Assembly (NCBI GenBank): GCA_027624675.1
Contig: JAQBTZ010000027.1
Span: 1 to 7,431, forward strand
From: a bacterium
GTDB taxonomy: Bacteria > Patescibacteriota > WWE3 > 2-01-FULL-39-13 > JAQBTZ01
Direction: 5' to 3'
DNA length: 7,431 nt
The position numbers and the translations under genes were made by a program. The notes under the pieces are model-generated. The model was not told the origin of the DNA. It worked only from the letters and a program-made list of their open reading frames with translations, and did not search any database. The stretch's first letter is position 1. Every line of letters starts with the position of its first letter. Shown here one piece after another: positions 6,310 to 7,431 of this stretch.

Positions 6310-7123
6310 CTAGCCTTTAATGTTTTTATCTATAACACAAGCCGCACAGAATTGTTTACCAAGATCTGTTAGTTCAATCTTCTTTTTGTCAAAGCCGAGC
6401 GTAACATCTTCTGCTGCTTCAACCTGCTTTTTAACTTCTGCAAGTTGTGGAGAGTTTTCTAAGGATTCATACATACCATCGGCTATGATATATCGATTCG
6501 GAGGAATTTCCAGTAATCCTAATCTGATTAAATTATCTAAATAGTTTGGTGATAATTCTGGATGAGCGCATCCTGCGTTTTGTCCAATTGTGGAGAAATT
6601 TCTAACTATAATTTTAAACCCTTTTGGCTTTAAATTGACCTTAACATCAATCAATGGTGCTGCACCTTCACTTGCAAATAATCTCATTATTTTAGCTTCG
6701 CCTGGTGACATACTTTGTAAAATAGGGACAAAACCAGGATGTGCGTTTTTTGCTGTTTCCGAATCGATTGAGGTGGCAAGCAAATTGGCATACAACTCTC
6801 TAAGCGTTTCTTCATGACCTGAGTAGCGTAATGATTCAAGTAACGGTACGGCAACCAAGGGGCTGGGGGTCTGGATTCTTTCCTCTGGTATATTCTTAAG
6901 CTTTTCAGCGACTTTGGATTCGACAAATTCTTTAATGTGTTCATATCCCCATACCAGTCCAGAAATAGGGGCTAAGGCAACATGAATAGTCTTGGCGACA
7001 GTTTCCCAGCCCTTTGCCAATTTGCTTGGCGGCAGGTTGAAGCACATCTTGATAAACAGGAACTGCTTTGACAATTCCTTCAATGGCTTTTGCGGCTTGT
7101 GTAATTTTATCATCATCACTCAT
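6310..7123 (-). pseudogene. Abi-alpha / DUF4393 family protein, frameshifted
   Basis: Two frames must be joined to give the family protein. The frame from ATG 7123 gives MSDDDKITQAAKAIEGIVKA and continues to PAAKQIGKGLG; the next frame then supplies TVAKTIHVALAPISGLVWGYEH onward to the stop at 6310. Dropping one A of GGGAAACTG (7002-7004) restores GKGLG-TVAK and one 270-residue protein. Family landmarks are VPVYQDVLQPAAKQIGKGLG, ISGLVWGYE, PSPLVAVPLLESL, LRELYANLLATSID, AHPGFVPILQSMSPGEAKIMRLF, and a C-terminal LTDLGKQFCAACV. DUF4393 is the Abi-alpha group, linked by annotation to phage abortive infection; the mechanism is not known to me. A start at 7119 in the second frame only bridges upstream out of frame and is rejected. 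Sampled lines are about 40-50% GC against about 20-37% in the operon, suggesting transfer. The extra base could be a true mutation or an assembly error in a short homopolymer. Confidence 0.8.
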
Positions 7124-7132
7124 AGTATTTGT

Positions 7133-7161
7133 ATTTTAATAGGCGCATTCATTTCACACAA
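7133..7161 (-). promoter_or_regulatory. probable promoter of the Abi-alpha gene
   Basis: TTGTGT (7161-7156), a 17-base spacer and TAAAAT (7138-7133) resemble a sigma-70 type promoter. Transcription would begin near 7126, only about 3 bases before the ATG at 7123, so the message would be leaderless; no Shine-Dalgarno is present. The -35 and most of the spacer coincide with the right inverted-repeat arm, which could therefore also be an operator or a transposon end carrying an outward promoter. Confidence 0.5.
7142..7161 (-). repeat. right arm of the 20-bp inverted repeat flanking the Abi-alpha gene
   Basis: Read on the minus strand this is TTGTGTGAAATGAATGCGCC, 18/20 identical to the left arm at 6283-6302. 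CGTT follows immediately outside on the plus strand (7162-7165), matching the CGTT outside the left arm. Confidence 0.7.
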
Positions 7162-7249
7162 CGTTCATGAATATCTGATGTTTTTCGCCGTTATTATTGC
7201 ACTTTCGACCAGGTTAGTACAATCGTTTATTCAAGCAGTAACGTTGTAT
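7156..7249. repeat. 94-nt imperfect hairpin upstream of the Abi-alpha gene
   Basis: Three nested stems can form: 7156-7165 with 7240-7249 (9 of 10 pairs), 7168-7173 with 7228-7233 (6 of 6), and 7196-7203 with 7216-7223 (7 of 8). Both mismatches are C-A on the plus strand and G-U wobbles on the minus strand, so the minus strand folds better. The outer ends read ACACAACGTT and AACGTTGTAT. Confidence 0.5.
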
Positions 7250-7282
7250 TATCACTGTTCGGAGGCAAAAAATATGGGTGGA

Positions 7283-7325
7283 AGAAAATTGACAGTCCTT
7301 TAAAATTTCAAAGAGTCAATTTTCT
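7283..7325. repeat. 11-bp perfect stem-loop
   Basis: AGAAAATTGAC (7283-7293) pairs perfectly with GTCAATTTTCT (7315-7325). The 21-base loop can add CTTT/AAAG (7298-7301 with 7310-7313) and an AAATTT tip. No clean T tract follows on either strand, so it is a poor intrinsic terminator in both directions. An operator or structural role is open. Confidence 0.5.
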
Positions 7326-7373
7326 GGAACCAGATATTCATTGTTATCGGATGTAAAAAAGTCCCGTCCTTCT

Positions 7374-7385
7374 ATTTACGTAAAT
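7374..7385. repeat. 12-bp perfect palindrome
   Basis: ATTTACGTAAAT is fully self-complementary and could be a binding site for a dimeric regulator. It lies about 40 bases downstream of the minus-strand TATAAT at 7423-7428. Confidence 0.35.
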
Positions 7386-7422
7386 GATAATTTAAAAAAT
7401 TCTTTCCCTTAAAAAAAATCTG

Positions 7423-7428
7423 ATTATA
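7423..7428 (-). promoter_or_regulatory. orphan -10 box at the window edge
   Basis: TATAAT on the minus strand is followed by a T run and AAGGGAAAGA but by no recognisable gene before the Abi-alpha promoter. The -35 would lie outside the window. It may be a leftover promoter of a lost gene or a chance match. Confidence 0.25.
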
Positions 7429-7431
7429 CCG

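Larger units (their letters stand above)
7124..7431. other. 308-base region with no recognised gene
   Basis: I recognise no protein here. It holds the Abi-alpha promoter, two hairpins, an 11-bp inverted repeat (7167-7177 with 7331-7341), a 12-bp palindrome and an orphan TATAAT. Plus-strand frames are open over parts of it. One ending at 7303 encodes a hydrophobic stretch (EYLMFFAVIIALSTRLVQSF) and could be a membrane-protein remnant. Another is open over 7171-7350 but has no start codon. Neither has support beyond being open. Confidence 0.4.

Noticed and set aside
6320..6817. Two plus-strand open frames of about 75 codons.
   Set aside because: They are antisense to the Abi-alpha coding sequence and show no family features.
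7001..7007. The minus strand reads G GGA AAC at the Abi-alpha break, a textbook -1 slippery heptamer in the correct phase.
   Set aside because: A -1 slip would enter the third frame, which encodes no family sequence. The family protein needs +1, so programmed -1 frameshifting does not explain the gene.
7171..7350. A 59-codon plus-strand frame (ending FLEPDIHCYRM) in the geneless region.
   Set aside because: It has no start codon, no recognised motif, and conflicts with another open frame on the same strand; open frames of this length are expected by chance.
1..7431. CRISPR array, tRNA genes, and recoded TGA.
   Set aside because: No regularly spaced repeats and no cloverleaf with a T-loop GTTCRANNC were seen. 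TGA ends the winged-helix gene as a normal stop, arguing against the TGA-glycine code of some CPR lineages.

Overview
The window is AT-rich and densely coded. It reads as part of a genome from the Candidate Phyla Radiation (Patescibacteria, perhaps Microgenomates-like). That placement is an inference from gene content, low GC, tight operon packing, mostly weak or absent Shine-Dalgarno sequences, and TGA used as a normal stop. A low-GC Firmicute-like bacterium is not excluded, because secD-secF-recJ order also occurs there.

Positions 1-5434 hold a minus-strand operon, read right to left: a membrane-anchored DUF3048 (YerB-like) protein, a winged-helix protein with a degenerate nucleotidyltransferase-like domain, SecD, SecF, and RecJ, which runs off the left edge. 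Spacing is tight: 27 bases, a 4-base ATGA overlap, a 1-base TAATG overlap, then 43 bases. SecD and SecF form the proton-driven accessory complex of the Sec translocon; RecJ is a single-strand 5'-3' exonuclease. A likely operon promoter and a divergent promoter lie at about 5450-5525.

Positions 5526-6120 hold a small unrecognised tail-anchored membrane protein on the plus strand, converging on rnpB on the minus strand. The rnpB gene encodes a compact RNase P RNA of about 312 nt, with a TATAAT box placed exactly for its 5' end. The two genes are separated by 7 bases.

Positions 6121-7431 look like an accessory island of higher GC in sampled lines. It holds a minus-strand Abi-alpha/DUF4393 (abortive-infection type) gene broken by one extra base near 7002-7004. 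An 18/20-identical 20-bp inverted repeat flanks the gene, with a CGTT tetranucleotide outside each arm. Downstream of the gene is a possible C-terminal remnant of a phage-antirepressor-like gene. Upstream, 308 bases hold nested imperfect hairpins, including a 94-nt structure whose ends faintly recall integron attC sites. This island is the least explained part of the window.
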